Source: Allostella vacuolata
Lineage (GTDB): Bacteria; Pseudomonadota; Alphaproteobacteria; ATCC43930; Allostellaceae
Assembly (NCBI GenBank): GCA_006739055.1
Contig: AP019702.1
Coordinates: 3,187,388 to 3,251,387, forward strand
Length of the DNA stretch: 64,000 nucleotides
Direction of reading: 5' to 3'
Shown here: one piece after another, positions 26,102 to 35,360 of the stretch
How positions within the stretch are numbered: the first letter of the stretch is position 1
How the letters are laid out: each line of letters opens with the position of its first letter
Position numbers and translations under genes: made by a program
Notes under the pieces: generated by a model
The model's database searches: none
Told to the model about the DNA's origin: nothing
Seen by the model: the letters and a program-made list of their open reading frames with translations, nothing else

Positions 26102-27265
26102 CTAGGACCAGACCTGTCGATACAGGTCCAGGATCTCCTCGGCCGATGGCACGCGCGGATTGTTGCCGGGCGAGCCGGAAGCCAGCGCCTGCTGCGCCAT
26201 GGTGGGCAGCAGCGAGTTCCAGCGCTCCTTTTCGATGCCGTAGGATTGCGGCGTGGGTACCTCCAGCTCCTCGTTGAGACGCCGCAACTCGTCGAGGAGA
26301 CCCGCCACCGCCGCCTGGTCCCCTTCGTCCGTGCCGGCCACGCCCATGGCTCTGGCGCAGTCGGCATAGCGGGGCAGCGCCGAGCCGGCCGAGTAGGCCG
26401 TCACGGCAGGCAGCAGCATGGCGTTCGAAAGTCCGTGGGGCACGTGGAAGAAGGCCCCGATCGGCCGGCTCATCCCGTGGACGAGCGCGACCGAGGAATT
26501 GGTGAAGGCAAGCCCGCCCAGCGTGGCGCCCAGCATCATCGCCTCGCGCGCGCCACGGTCGGACGGGTCGCTGCAGGCGCGCCGGATGTTGCGCGCGATC
26601 AGCCCCATCGCGCGGACCGCATAGGTGTCCGACATCGGGTTGGCCCGCCGGCTCACATAGGCTTCGATCGCGTGGGTCAGGCTGTCGATGCCGGTGTCCG
26701 CGGTCAGCCGGCGCGGCATCGTCATGGTCAGCTCGAAATCGACCAGGGCGGCGGCCGGCACGCAGGGCAGCCCGGCGATCAGCATCTTCTCGTCCCGCTC
26801 GACGTCGGTGATGACGGTAAAGCGCGTCACCTCCGCGCCGGTTCCCGCCGTCGTCGGAATGGCCACCAGCGGCAGGCCCATCCTGGGAATGTCGTTCGGC
26901 ACCTTGTAGTCGCGCATCGCCCCGCCGTTGGCGGCGAGCACGGCCATGGCCTTGGCGGTGTCGATCGGGCTGCCGCCGCCCAGCGCGATGATGCTGTCGT
27001 AGCCCCCGGCCTGCAGCGCGGCGGTACCGGCCTCCACTACCGTGGTGGTCGGGTCGGGCACGGTATCGGCGAAGATGTCGAAGGCGATCCCCGCCGCCTT
27101 CAACGGGCTGGTCACGCGATCAATGGTGCCGCTGGAAACCATGTAGGCGTCGGTGACGATGAGAGGGCGCTGCCCGCCGATCCGGTTCAGCACGCTTGCG
27201 ATGTCGCCGACGGCCCCGGCACCTACCTGTATGAGACGCGGTTGCGTGATCTGCGCTACGGTCAT
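26102..27265 (-). CDS. Iron-containing (type III) alcohol dehydrogenase
   Basis: 387 residues from ATG 27265. NAD-binding region: IIALGGGSPIDTAKAMAV, with TAGTGAEVTRFTVI following. Metal-site residues are expected from D in VDFELTMT (about 196) and the histidines in DSLTHAIEAY, VHGMSRPIGAFFHVPHG. It reduces aldehydes or oxidises short-chain alcohols with NAD(P) in the cytoplasm. It shares a 270-nt divergent promoter region with the thiolase gene. The reaction direction and substrate are not known. Confidence 0.92.
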   Translation of the reverse strand: MTVAQITQPRLIQVGAGAVGDIASVLNRIGGQRPLIVTDAYMVSSGTIDRVTSPLKAAGIAFDIFADTVPDPTTTVVEAGTAALQAGGYDSIIALGGGSPIDTAKAMAVLAANGGAMRDYKVPNDIPRMGLPLVAIPTTAGTGAEVTRFTVITDVERDEKMLIAGLPCVPAAALVDFELTMTMPRRLTADTGIDSLTHAIEAYVSRRANPMSDTYAVRAMGLIARNIRRACSDPSDRGAREAMMLGATLGGLAFTNSSVALVHGMSRPIGAFFHVPHGLSNAMLLPAVTAYSAGSALPRYADCARAMGVAGTDEGDQAAVAGLLDELRRLNEELEVPTPQSYGIEKERWNSLLPTMAQQALASGSPGNNPRVPSAEEILDLYRQVWS

Positions 27266-27535
27266 TTATCCGGGCTCTCTCATGTGATCGACGATAATGC
27301 GATTCGAGGGATTCGACCAAAATATTCGTCAAGCGAAATCCGCCTGGAGACTTGTGGTCGATCGAACCAACTGTCCCACTTCATGACCCCGACTGCATCG
27401 CTTCAACAACCGAAAATTCGCGTCGTCGCCCGGGCATCGCGGATGCGCGTCGCCGGATGACGCGAGGCGGAAGAGCGCATAGTTTGCCCGCCATCCCCAT
27501 CGAGAGCCCAGTCGAGACAGCAACGGAGGAGCCCC

Positions 27536-28741
27536 ATGACCGAAGCCTTCATCTGCGATGCCGTGCGCACGCCGATCGGCCGCTACGGCGGCGTCTTGTC
27601 GTCGGTGCGCACCGACGACCTGGGCGCGGTGCCGCTGCGCGCCCTGGTCGAGCGCAATCCCGGGGTCGACTGGCAGGCGGTCGACGACGTGATCTATGGC
27701 TGCGCCAACCAGGCGGGCGAGGACAACCGCAACGTCGCGCGGATGGCGGCACTGCTGGCCGGCCTGCCCGCCGACATCCCGGGCGCCACCGTCAACCGCC
27801 TGTGCGGGTCGGGGATGGACGCGATCGCGATCGCCGCGCGGGCGATCCGGGCCGGCGATGCCGACCTGATCGTCGCCGGCGGCGTCGAGAGCATGTCGCG
27901 CGCGCCGTTCGTCATGGGCAAGGCGGAGACCGCCTTCTCGCGCGACGCCCAGATCTACGACACGACCATCGGCTGGCGCTTCGTGAACCCGCTGATGAAG
28001 GCACAATACGGCATCGATTCCATGCCCGAGACGGCCGAGAACGTGGCCGAGGATTTCCAGATCGCCCGCGCCGACCAGGATGCGTTCGCGGTGCGCAGCC
28101 AGCACAAGGCAGCGGCGGCGCAGCAGTCTGGGCGGCTGGCCCGCGAGATCGTCGGGGTGCCGATCGCCCAGCGCAAGGGGCCGGCCGTCGTCGTCGATCG
28201 CGACGAACATCCGCGCGGCGACACCACCCTGGAATCGCTGGCCCGGCTGAAGGCGCCGTTCCGTGCCGGCGGCACCGTCACCGCCGGCAATGCCTCCGGC
28301 GTCAACGATGGTGCTGCGGCGGTCATCGTCGCGTCCGAGGCGGCTGCCCGCCGCCACGGCCTGACGCCGATCGCGCGGATCGTCACCGGCGGCAGCGCCG
28401 GCGTGCAGCCGCGGGTGATGGGCATCGGCCCGGTGCCCGCCTCGCGCAAGATCCTCGACCGGCTCGGCCTCACGATCGCCGACATCGACGTGATCGAGCT
28501 GAACGAGGCGTTCGCGGCCCAGGCGCTCGCCGTCACCCGCCAGCTGGGCCTGGCCGACGACGACCCCAGGGTCAATCCGAACGGCGGGGCCATCGCGCTC
28601 GGCCACCCGCTCGGCATGAGCGGCGCGCGGCTGGTCGCGACCGCGGCCTACCAGCTGGCCGAGACCGGCGGCAAGCGGGCCTTGTGCACCATGTGCATCG
28701 GCGTCGGCCAGGGCATCGCCATGGTGATCGAGCGGGCGTGA
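27536..28741 (+). CDS. pcaF: Thiolase, 3-oxoadipyl-CoA thiolase type
   Basis: 401 residues from ATG 27536, with ACGGAGGAG upstream. The acyl-accepting cysteine is C90 in [11 protein letters not shown]. The C-terminal active-site motifs are [26 protein letters not shown] and the second catalytic cysteine in [10 protein letters not shown]. Sequence features such as [16 protein letters not shown] and [14 protein letters not shown] are typical of PcaF/PaaJ, which split 3-oxoadipyl-CoA into succinyl-CoA and acetyl-CoA in aromatic degradation. No other beta-ketoadipate gene is adjacent, so the symbol is tentative; a general acetyl-CoA acyltransferase is the alternative. Confidence 0.9.
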   Translation: MTEAFICDAVRTPIGRYGGVLSSVRTDDLGAVPLRALVERNPGVDWQAVDDVIYGCANQAGEDNRNVARMAALLAGLPADIPGATVNRLCGSGMDAIAIAARAIRAGDADLIVAGGVESMSRAPFVMGKAETAFSRDAQIYDTTIGWRFVNPLMKAQYGIDSMPETAENVAEDFQIARADQDAFAVRSQHKAAAAQQSGRLAREIVGVPIAQRKGPAVVVDRDEHPRGDTTLESLARLKAPFRAGGTVTAGNASGVNDGAAAVIVASEAAARRHGLTPIARIVTGGSAGVQPRVMGIGPVPASRKILDRLGLTIADIDVIELNEAFAAQALAVTRQLGLADDDPRVNPNGGAIALGHPLGMSGARLVATAAYQLAETGGKRALCTMCIGVGQGIAMVIERA

Positions 28742-28886
28742 CGCTGCGTATGAAGGTTGGCGGCGGTCGTCCGGCCGCCGCCGGCCGGCACGGGAACCGG
28801 TCCGGAATAGCGTTCGTTCGCAATTCGTTGATTGGTCGGACCGGGGCCGTCCCGTACTGTGGCCCGTACCATGTTCGAGTGATCAG

Positions 28887-29990
28887 ATGAAGGAGCCGAT
28901 GCCCGTGCCGACCGACGGCAAAGCGTCACCGCGGCGCACCGAGAAGGCCTCCGGCGTGCGGCGCCGGGATGTCCTGCTGGGGCTGGCCGGGGCCGGCGCC
29001 AGCGCGCTCGTGCCGGGGTCGGCGCTCGCCCAGGCGCCGGAGGTGGATCGAAGCGGGCCGGTGCGCTTCTTCCGCATCGCCACCGGCGGCGCCGGCGGCA
29101 CCTACTTCCCGATCGGCCGCCTGCTCGCCTCGGCGATCAGCAACCCGCCCGGCTCCCGCCCCTGCGACAAGGGCGGCAGCTGCGGCGTGCCCGGCCTGAT
29201 CGCGGTCGCCCAGTCGACCCAGGGCTCGGTCGAGAACATCTCGCTGATGCAGGCCAAGCGTGCGGAATCCGCCCTCTGCCAGGCGGACATCGCGCATTGG
29301 GCCTACAAGGGCATCGGCCTGTTCGAGAACAAGGGGCCGTTTGCGTCGCTGCGGGCGGTGGCCGCACTCTTCCGCGAGCCGGTGCATGTGGTGGTCCGCC
29401 GCGACTCGCGGATCGAAGCGATCGACGACCTGCGCGGCAAGCGCGTGGCGCTCGGCGAGGAGTTCTCGGGCACCCGGGTCGACGCGGTGCTGGTGCTGGC
29501 CGCGCACGGGGTGCAGGAGAAGGACATCCAGCCTTCCTACCTGCGCACCGGTGCCGCGGCGGACGCGTTGCGCGACGGCAGCATCGACGCCTTCTTCTTC
29601 ATCAGCGGCTATCCCGTCTCGGCCATCGACGAGCTGGCCCGGCGCATCCCCATCCGCCTGCTTCCGGTGGTCGGCCCGCCGGCCGACGTGCTGCGCAGCA
29701 CCGGCCCGTTCTTCGTCGACACGATCATCCCGAACCAGACCTATCCCGACGTGCCGGCCGTGCCGACCGTCAGCGTCTCCGCCCTGTGGGTGGTCGATGC
29801 CGAGCTGCCGGACACGCTGGTCCACGCGATCGCCAAGTCGTTATGGCATCCGACCGCGCGTCGCCTGTTCGACGGCGGCCACCCGGAGGCGCGCAACATC
29901 CAGCTGCAGACGGCGCAGGCCGGCGTCACCATCCCGTTCCACCCGGGCGCCGAGGCCTACTACAAGGAAGCCGCCGCGCAGCCGCGGTGA
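28887..29990 (+). CDS. TAXI-family TRAP transporter solute-binding protein
   Basis: 367 residues from ATG 28887. A twin-arginine-like signal (RRRDVLLGLAGAGASALVPGSALAQA, RR at 25-27) predicts Tat export. The mature start VRFFRIATGGAGGTYFPIGRLLASAIS is the TAXI hallmark. Further on come RRDSRIEAIDDLRGKRVALGEEFSGTR and NQTYPDVPAVPTVSVSALWVV. TAXI proteins deliver substrates to fused DctQM permeases, but no permease gene is nearby. Neighbours are a thiolase upstream and convergent sulfur genes downstream. Confidence 0.9.
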   Translation: MKEPMPVPTDGKASPRRTEKASGVRRRDVLLGLAGAGASALVPGSALAQAPEVDRSGPVRFFRIATGGAGGTYFPIGRLLASAISNPPGSRPCDKGGSCGVPGLIAVAQSTQGSVENISLMQAKRAESALCQADIAHWAYKGIGLFENKGPFASLRAVAALFREPVHVVVRRDSRIEAIDDLRGKRVALGEEFSGTRVDAVLVLAAHGVQEKDIQPSYLRTGAAADALRDGSIDAFFFISGYPVSAIDELARRIPIRLLPVVGPPADVLRSTGPFFVDTIIPNQTYPDVPAVPTVSVSALWVVDAELPDTLVHAIAKSLWHPTARRLFDGGHPEARNIQLQTAQAGVTIPFHPGAEAYYKEAAAQPR

Positions 29991-30004
29991 CCCGCCGGCC
30001 GGCT

Positions 30005-30232
30005 TCAGGCCGGCTTGCGCAGGTCGATCGTCCAGGTCCCGCCCGCCTCGCTCCACTGCTCCAGGACGAGGCCGGCCTGGCCGCACATCACCTCGAAGTC
30101 CTTCAAGGCCCCGGGGTCGGTCGCCAGCACGCGCAGCAGGCCGCCCGGAGGCGTCCTGGCGAGGGCGCGCCGCGCCTTCAGGACCGGCAGCGGGCACTTC
30201 AGGCCCGAGGTGTCGAGTTCGACCATGTCCAT
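30005..30232 (-). CDS. tusA: TusA-like sulfur carrier protein
   Basis: 75 residues, the usual size. The CPxP motif is C13-P-L-P in LDTSGLKCPLPVLKARRAL. C13 would carry persulfide sulfur. It is 18 nt downstream of a small membrane-protein gene on the same strand and divergent from the sulfite-dehydrogenase-like genes. TusA-family carriers are often encoded with sulfur oxidation genes, where they shuttle sulfane sulfur in the cytoplasm. Here this placement supports a sulfur role of the whole cluster (inference). Confidence 0.88.
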   Translation of the reverse strand: MDMVELDTSGLKCPLPVLKARRALARTPPGGLLRVLATDPGALKDFEVMCGQAGLVLEQWSEAGGTWTIDLRKPA

Positions 30233-30250
30233 CGATCGGGTCCTCCGGCG

Positions 30251-30430
30251 TCAGCGGACGAGCAGGTTGAAGAGGTGGATGCCGAACACCAGGCACCCGG
30301 TCATGCCGGCGAACATCATCCAGAACAGGTTCCGCTTGCCCGGCTGCCAGGGGCGGCGGTCGTGCCACAACCCGAAGGCCAGGGACAGGGCGGACAGCCC
30401 GAAGCAGATCGCGGTGGGTGTCAGCGCCAT
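30251..30430 (-). CDS. Small two-span membrane protein
   Basis: 59 residues if started at ATG 30430 (MALTPTAICFGLSALSLAF). The frame is open upstream to 30610, but that part overlaps the divergent gene and is not conserved in appearance. Two hydrophobic segments (residues about 6-22 and 34-57) are joined by a basic loop DRRPWQPGKRNLFW. I do not recognise the family. It is co-directional with tusA and begins 100 nt from the divergent molybdenum-enzyme operon, so it may be an accessory membrane component of it. Confidence 0.65.
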   Translation of the reverse strand: MALTPTAICFGLSALSLAFGLWHDRRPWQPGKRNLFWMMFAGMTGCLVFGIHLFNLLVR

Positions 30431-30530
30431 GCGGCCCCGGTGGTGCGAGACGGTTGTTGCGAGACGGTTGCAGTTGGTTGCGGGCGCAAATCGTCTAAGA
30501 TCGCGGCCCGCCCGCGAACCGGACCCGTAG

Positions 30531-33422
30531 ATGCCCATCCAGGATATGTTCCGAACGGTCAAGGAGGAAATCGATCTTTCCCCGACCGTGTCGGACGAGG
30601 TGAAGTTCACGACCTGCTACATGTGCGCCTGCCGCTGCGGCATCAAGGTGCACCTGAAGGACGGCACGGTCCGCTACATCGAGGGCAACAAGAACCACCC
30701 GGTCAACCGCGGCGTGCTGTGCGCCAAGGGCTCGGCCGGGATCATGACCCAGTACGCGCCGGCCCGCCTGACGCAGCCGATGCTGCGCGTCGGCGAGCGC
30801 GGCCGGGGCGAGTTCAAGGCGATCAGCTGGGACGAGGCGATGGCGATCGCCGAGGGCTGGCTCGGCAACATCCGCCGCACCGATCCGCGCAAGCTCGCCT
30901 TCTTCACCGGCCGTGACCAGAGCCAGGCCCTGACCGGCTGGTGGGCGAGCCAGTTCGGCACCCCCAACTACGCGGCCCATGGCGGCTTCTGTTCGGTCAA
31001 CATGGCGGCGGCCGGGCTCTACACGATCGGCGGGTCGTTCTGGGAGTTCGGCGAGCCGGACTGGCACCACACCCGCTACTTCCTGATGTTCGGGGTGGCC
31101 GAAGACCATGATTCCAACCCGATCAAGATCGGCCTCGGCCACATCAAGGGCCGCGGCGCCAAGTTCGTCTCGGTCAATCCGGTGCGCACCGGATACTCCG
31201 CCATCGCCGACGAGTGGGTCGGCATCCGGCCCGGCACCGACGGCCTGTTCGTCCTGGCGCTGATCCACGAGCTGCTGCGCGCCGACAAGGTCGATCTCGA
31301 ATACCTCGCCCGCTACACCAACGCCCACTGGCTGGTGATCCAGGCCCCCGGCACCGCCGGGGACGGCCTGTTCGCCCGCGACAGCGAGGGCCGGCCGCTG
31401 TGCTGGGACCGCAACCGCGAGGGGCCGGGCGACGCCATGGCGGCCGACGCCTCGCCGGCCATGGTCGGGAACTACAAGCTGGCCGACGGGCGCGACGCCG
31501 TGCCGGCCTTCCAGCTCCTGGCCCAGCGCTACCTCGACGACGCGTACGCGCCCGACGCGGTGGCGGAGCGGACCGGCGTGCCGGCCGACACCATCCGCCG
31601 CATCGCCGCCGAACTGGCCCACGCCGCCTTCGCCGAGGAGGTCGTCATCGAGCAGCCCTGGACCGACTGGGCCGGGCGCCGCCACGAGCGGATGGTCGGG
31701 CGGCCGGTCGCCATGCTTGCGATGCGCGGCATCTCGGCCCACTCGAACGGCTTCCACACCTGCCGGGCGATCCACCTGCTGCAGATGCTGCTGGGCAGCA
31801 TCGATACGCCGGGTGGCTTTCGCTACAAGCCCCCCTTCCCGCGGCCCTGCCCGCCGCCGATCAAGCCCGCCGGCAAGCCCGGCACCATCGAGCCCGGCAA
31901 GCCGATGGCCGGCCCGCCGCTCGGTTTCGTGACCGGGCCGGAAGACCTGCTGGTGGAGGCGGACGGTACGCCGGGCCGCATCGACAAGGCCTATTCCTGG
32001 GAGGCTCCGGTCGCCGCCCACGGCATGATGCACATGGTCATCACCAACGCCTGGAAGGGTGATCCCTACCCGATCGACACGCTCTTCATGTTCATGGCCA
32101 ACATGAGCTGGAACTCGGCCATGAACGTGCCGGGCACCATCGCCATGCTGACCGACAAGGACGAGGCGACCGGCGAGTACAAGATCCCGCACATCATCTA
32201 CTCGGATGCGTTCGCCTCGGAGATGGTCGCCTATGCCGACCTGATCCTGCCCGACACGACCTATCTGGAGCGGCACGACTGCATCTCGCTGCTCGACCGG
32301 CCGATCTGCGACGCGGACGGCGCGGCCGACGCGATCCGCCAGCCGATCGTCGAGCCCGACCGCGACGTGCGCCCCTTCCAGGACGTGCTGATCGAGCTGG
32401 GCGCGCGCCTCGGCCTGCCCGGCCTGGTCCATCCCGACGGCCGCCCGCGCTACCCCGGCCTCTATCGCGACTACATCGCCAACCACGAGCGCGCGCCCGG
32501 CATCGGCATGCTGGCCGGCTGGCGCGGCGAGAACGGCGAGACCGAGGGCCGCGGCGCGCCCAACCCGAAGCAGGTCGAGGCCTACATCGCCAACGAGTGC
32601 TTCTGGCGGCACAAGTTCGAACCGGAGGAGCGCTACTACAAGCACGCCAACAAGGCCTACCTGGAGAAGGCGGCGCGCTTCGGCTTCATCGGCGCCGCCC
32701 AGCCGATCATCCTGCAGCTCTATTCCGAGGTGCTGCAGCGCTTCCGCCTGGCGGCCGAGGGCCATGGCACGGTGCAGCCGCCCGAGCGCCACCGCGAGCG
32801 GGTGCGCAAGCATTTCGATCCCCTGCCGATCTGGTACGCGCCCTTCGAGCACGCCGCGGTCGACCCGGCAGAGTTCCCGCTCCACGCCGTCACCCAGCGG
32901 CCGGCGGCGATGTACCATTCCTGGGGGTCGATGAACGCCTGGCTGCGGCAGATCCACGGCCGCAACCGCCTGCACATGAACCGCGTCACCGCCGAGGGGC
33001 TCGGCATCGCCGACGACGACTGGGTCACCGTCACCAGCCACCACGGGCAGATCACCGTCCAGGCGAAGCTGATGGAGGGGGTCGAGCCCGGCACGGTGTG
33101 GACCTGGAACGCCATCGGCAAGCGCTCCGGCACCTGGAACCTGGCCGAGGATGCGGGCGAAAGCCGCAAGGGCTTCCTGCTCAACCACGTCATCTCGGAG
33201 CTGCTGCCGCCAGAGGGCGACGGGCTGCGCTACGCCAATGCCGACCCGGTCACCGGGCAGGCGGCATGGTACGACCTGCGCGTGCGGGTGGAGAAGGCGG
33301 CCGTCCCGCTCGCCGCCACGGAGCCGGCCTTCGCGCCGATCCCCGACCCGCCCGGAATGACGGCGCCGCCCGCGATCTCGCGCTTCGGCGAGCTGTTCCG
33401 GCGGCGGAGGGCCGGCCGATGA
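30531..33422 (+). CDS. soeA: Molybdopterin oxidoreductase catalytic subunit, SoeA-like
   Basis: 963 residues. The N-terminal Fe4S4 site is C29-x2-C32-x3-C36 with the fourth Cys in NRGVLCAKGSAG. Mo-bisMGD binding regions follow (FTGRDQSQALTGWW, FGVAEDHDSNPIKIG, VSVNPVRTGYSAIADEW), and the C-terminal molydopterin dinucleotide-binding domain contains HSWGSMNAWLRQIHGRN. There is no Tat signal, so the active site faces the cytoplasm. This and the following FeS and membrane subunits fit the sulfite dehydrogenase SoeABC, which oxidises sulfite to sulfate and passes electrons to quinone. Polysulfide or thiosulfate reductases have the same layout but normally a Tat signal. Confidence 0.82.
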   Translation: MPIQDMFRTVKEEIDLSPTVSDEVKFTTCYMCACRCGIKVHLKDGTVRYIEGNKNHPVNRGVLCAKGSAGIMTQYAPARLTQPMLRVGERGRGEFKAISWDEAMAIAEGWLGNIRRTDPRKLAFFTGRDQSQALTGWWASQFGTPNYAAHGGFCSVNMAAAGLYTIGGSFWEFGEPDWHHTRYFLMFGVAEDHDSNPIKIGLGHIKGRGAKFVSVNPVRTGYSAIADEWVGIRPGTDGLFVLALIHELLRADKVDLEYLARYTNAHWLVIQAPGTAGDGLFARDSEGRPLCWDRNREGPGDAMAADASPAMVGNYKLADGRDAVPAFQLLAQRYLDDAYAPDAVAERTGVPADTIRRIAAELAHAAFAEEVVIEQPWTDWAGRRHERMVGRPVAMLAMRGISAHSNGFHTCRAIHLLQMLLGSIDTPGGFRYKPPFPRPCPPPIKPAGKPGTIEPGKPMAGPPLGFVTGPEDLLVEADGTPGRIDKAYSWEAPVAAHGMMHMVITNAWKGDPYPIDTLFMFMANMSWNSAMNVPGTIAMLTDKDEATGEYKIPHIIYSDAFASEMVAYADLILPDTTYLERHDCISLLDRPICDADGAADAIRQPIVEPDRDVRPFQDVLIELGARLGLPGLVHPDGRPRYPGLYRDYIANHERAPGIGMLAGWRGENGETEGRGAPNPKQVEAYIANECFWRHKFEPEERYYKHANKAYLEKAARFGFIGAAQPIILQLYSEVLQRFRLAAEGHGTVQPPERHRERVRKHFDPLPIWYAPFEHAAVDPAEFPLHAVTQRPAAMYHSWGSMNAWLRQIHGRNRLHMNRVTAEGLGIADDDWVTVTSHHGQITVQAKLMEGVEPGTVWTWNAIGKRSGTWNLAEDAGESRKGFLLNHVISELLPPEGDGLRYANADPVTGQAAWYDLRVRVEKAAVPLAATEPAFAPIPDPPGMTAPPAISRFGELFRRRRAGR

Positions 33423-34165
33423 CCAGCCTGCCCCAGCCTGCCATGGGCAAGAAGCTCGGCCTCGTCATCGACCTCGACATCTGCGTCGGCTGCCATGCCT
33501 GCGCGGTCAACTGCAAGGAATGGAACACCGGCGGCCATGCCGCCCCGCTGACCGACCGCGACCCCTACGGCAGCGACCCGGCCGGCGTCTGGTTCAACCG
33601 CATCCACAGCTTCGAGGCGGGCGACGGTGCCGCCGGCCGCACCGTACATTTCCCGAAATCCTGCCTGCATTGCGAGCAGCCGGCCTGCGTCGAGGTCTGC
33701 CCGACCGGCGCCTCCTACAAGCGCAGCGAGGACGGCATCGTCCTGGTCAACGAGGACCTCTGCATCGGCTGCAAGCTCTGCTCCTGGGCCTGCCCCTACG
33801 GCGCCCGGGAGTATGACTGGGACCAGGGCGTGATGAAGAAATGCACGCTCTGCATCGACCGTATCTACAACGAGCGGCTGGAGGTGGAGGAGCGGGTGCC
33901 GGCCTGCGTCTCCACCTGCCCGGCATCGGCCCGCCATTTCGGCGATCTCGGCGATCCGGACAGCAAAGTGTCGGCCATCGTGCGCGAGCGCGGCGGCTAC
34001 GACCTTCTGCCGGAGCTGGGCTACAAGCCGGTCAACAAGTACCTGCCGCCGCGCTCGCCGCGCACCGCGGTGGGGTCGACCGGCGCCGCCGCTTCGCTCG
34101 CCCCCGTCGTCAAGGCGGAGCCGGGCGGCTTCCTCCACTGGATCGACCGCATCCTCTCCCGATAG
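33419..34165 (+). CDS. soeB: Four-cluster Fe-S electron transfer subunit, SoeB-like
   Basis: 248 residues; ATG 33419 overlaps the catalytic subunit stop (ATGA). Four cysteine-rich motifs are seen: CVGCHACAVNC, CLHCEQPACVEVCP, CIGCKLCSWACPYGA and CTLCIDR with VPACVSTCP. These hold four [4Fe-4S] clusters as in DmsB/PsrB/SoeB proteins. It wires the molybdenum site to the membrane anchor. The C-terminal 50 residues are Pro/Ala-rich and end in a helix GFLHWIDRILSR that could contact the membrane. Confidence 0.9.
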   Translation: MTSLPQPAMGKKLGLVIDLDICVGCHACAVNCKEWNTGGHAAPLTDRDPYGSDPAGVWFNRIHSFEAGDGAAGRTVHFPKSCLHCEQPACVEVCPTGASYKRSEDGIVLVNEDLCIGCKLCSWACPYGAREYDWDQGVMKKCTLCIDRIYNERLEVEERVPACVSTCPASARHFGDLGDPDSKVSAIVRERGGYDLLPELGYKPVNKYLPPRSPRTAVGSTGAAASLAPVVKAEPGGFLHWIDRILSR

Positions 34166-34179
34166 GCGAGACCGCCCCC

Positions 34180-35118
34180 GTGCACCCTGCCCTTTCCGTC
34201 ATCGCCTTCACCACGGCGTCCGGCGCCGGCTACGGCCTGCTCGCGTTCCTGGGGCTGCTCGCGCCCATGGGCTGGCTGCCCGGCTCGACCGGCTTCGCCC
34301 TGCTCGCGACCGGCCTGGCGCTGGCCGCGATCGCCGGCGGCCTCCTGTCCTCCACCCTGCATCTGGGCCATCCGGAGCGGGCCTGGCGGGCGCTGTCGCA
34401 ATGGCGCTCGTCCTGGCTGTCGCGCGAGGGGCTGGCGGCCGTGCTCACCTTCGTCCCGGCCGGCCTCTTCGCCGCGGCCTGGGTCTTCGGCGGCGTCGCC
34501 TCGGCCCTGCTCGGCCTGCTCGCGGCGGTGGGGGCGGTCGCGACCGTCTATTGCACGGCGATGATCTATGCCTCGCTGAAGCCGGTGCAGCGCTGGCACA
34601 ACGGCTGGGTCGCGCCCAACTACCTCGCCATGGCGGCGATGACTGGGGCGCTCTGGCTGCACCTGCTGTGCCGCCTCTTCGCCTTTCCCGCACCGGCCGT
34701 GGCGCTGCTGGCCGTGGTCGCGACGGCGTGCGCACTTGCGCTAAAGCTCGGCTACTGGCGCTTCATCGACACCACCGCCGCCGCCTCCACCCCGGAGAGC
34801 GCGACCGGCCTCGGCCGCATCGGCAAGGTCCGGCTCCTGGAGGCGCCGCACACCTCCGAGAACTACCTGCTGGAAGAGATGGGCTTCCGCATCGCCCGCA
34901 AGCACGCCGCCAGGCTGCGGGTGATCGCGCTCGTGGCGGGCTTCGCGGTGCCGCTGCTGCTGGCGTTGCTGGCGCTGCTGAGCGACGGCCTGGCCGGGGC
35001 CCTGGCGGCCGTCCTCGCCGCCCCGATCGCGACGGCCGGCGTGCTGGTGGAGCGCTGGCTGTTCTTCGCCGAGGCCCGTCACACGGTGATGCTCTACTAC
35101 GGTGCCGCGGCGGCCTGA
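34180..35118 (+). CDS. soeC: DmsC/SoeC-like membrane anchor subunit
   Basis: 312 residues from a GTG at 34180, 14 nt after the FeS subunit. Eight hydrophobic stretches span most of the chain (first ALSVIAFTTASGAGYGLLAFLG). SSTLHLGHPERAWRALSQWRSSWLSREGL is a hallmark of the DmsC family anchor, with a His and acidic/basic residues at the quinone site. LYYG near the end is also typical. It passes electrons to or from the quinone pool. No heme-ligand pattern of the NrfD type is obvious. It is the last gene of the operon. Confidence 0.88.
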   Translation: MHPALSVIAFTTASGAGYGLLAFLGLLAPMGWLPGSTGFALLATGLALAAIAGGLLSSTLHLGHPERAWRALSQWRSSWLSREGLAAVLTFVPAGLFAAAWVFGGVASALLGLLAAVGAVATVYCTAMIYASLKPVQRWHNGWVAPNYLAMAAMTGALWLHLLCRLFAFPAPAVALLAVVATACALALKLGYWRFIDTTAAASTPESATGLGRIGKVRLLEAPHTSENYLLEEMGFRIARKHAARLRVIALVAGFAVPLLLALLALLSDGLAGALAAVLAAPIATAGVLVERWLFFAEARHTVMLYYGAAAA

Positions 35119-35360
35119 GCGCCACGGCACCGCTGCGTTCTCCAACACCGGTCGGGCTTCGACGAAAGAATTCCGACCGACGCCTCTTGTCGGAGGCGCG
35201 GGGCACCGCGGCACGCTATAACCCACCCCCGGCTTCGCGCGGTCGTCATCCAGGCGACGCAAATGGCCACTTCAGTTTCAAGTAATCTGCCAGATCGTGG
35301 GCCGGCGCGCGCACTCCGCCGCGGTTCAGGTCGTGGGCGCGGTGTGTGGGGGCTGTATCG

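Noticed and set aside
35119-35360. Type I secretion or promoter elements before the first RTX gene
   Set aside because: Only a TATAAC at 35217-35222 without a matching -35; no gene fits in the gap, and no ABC exporter, membrane fusion protein or TolC gene is in the window.
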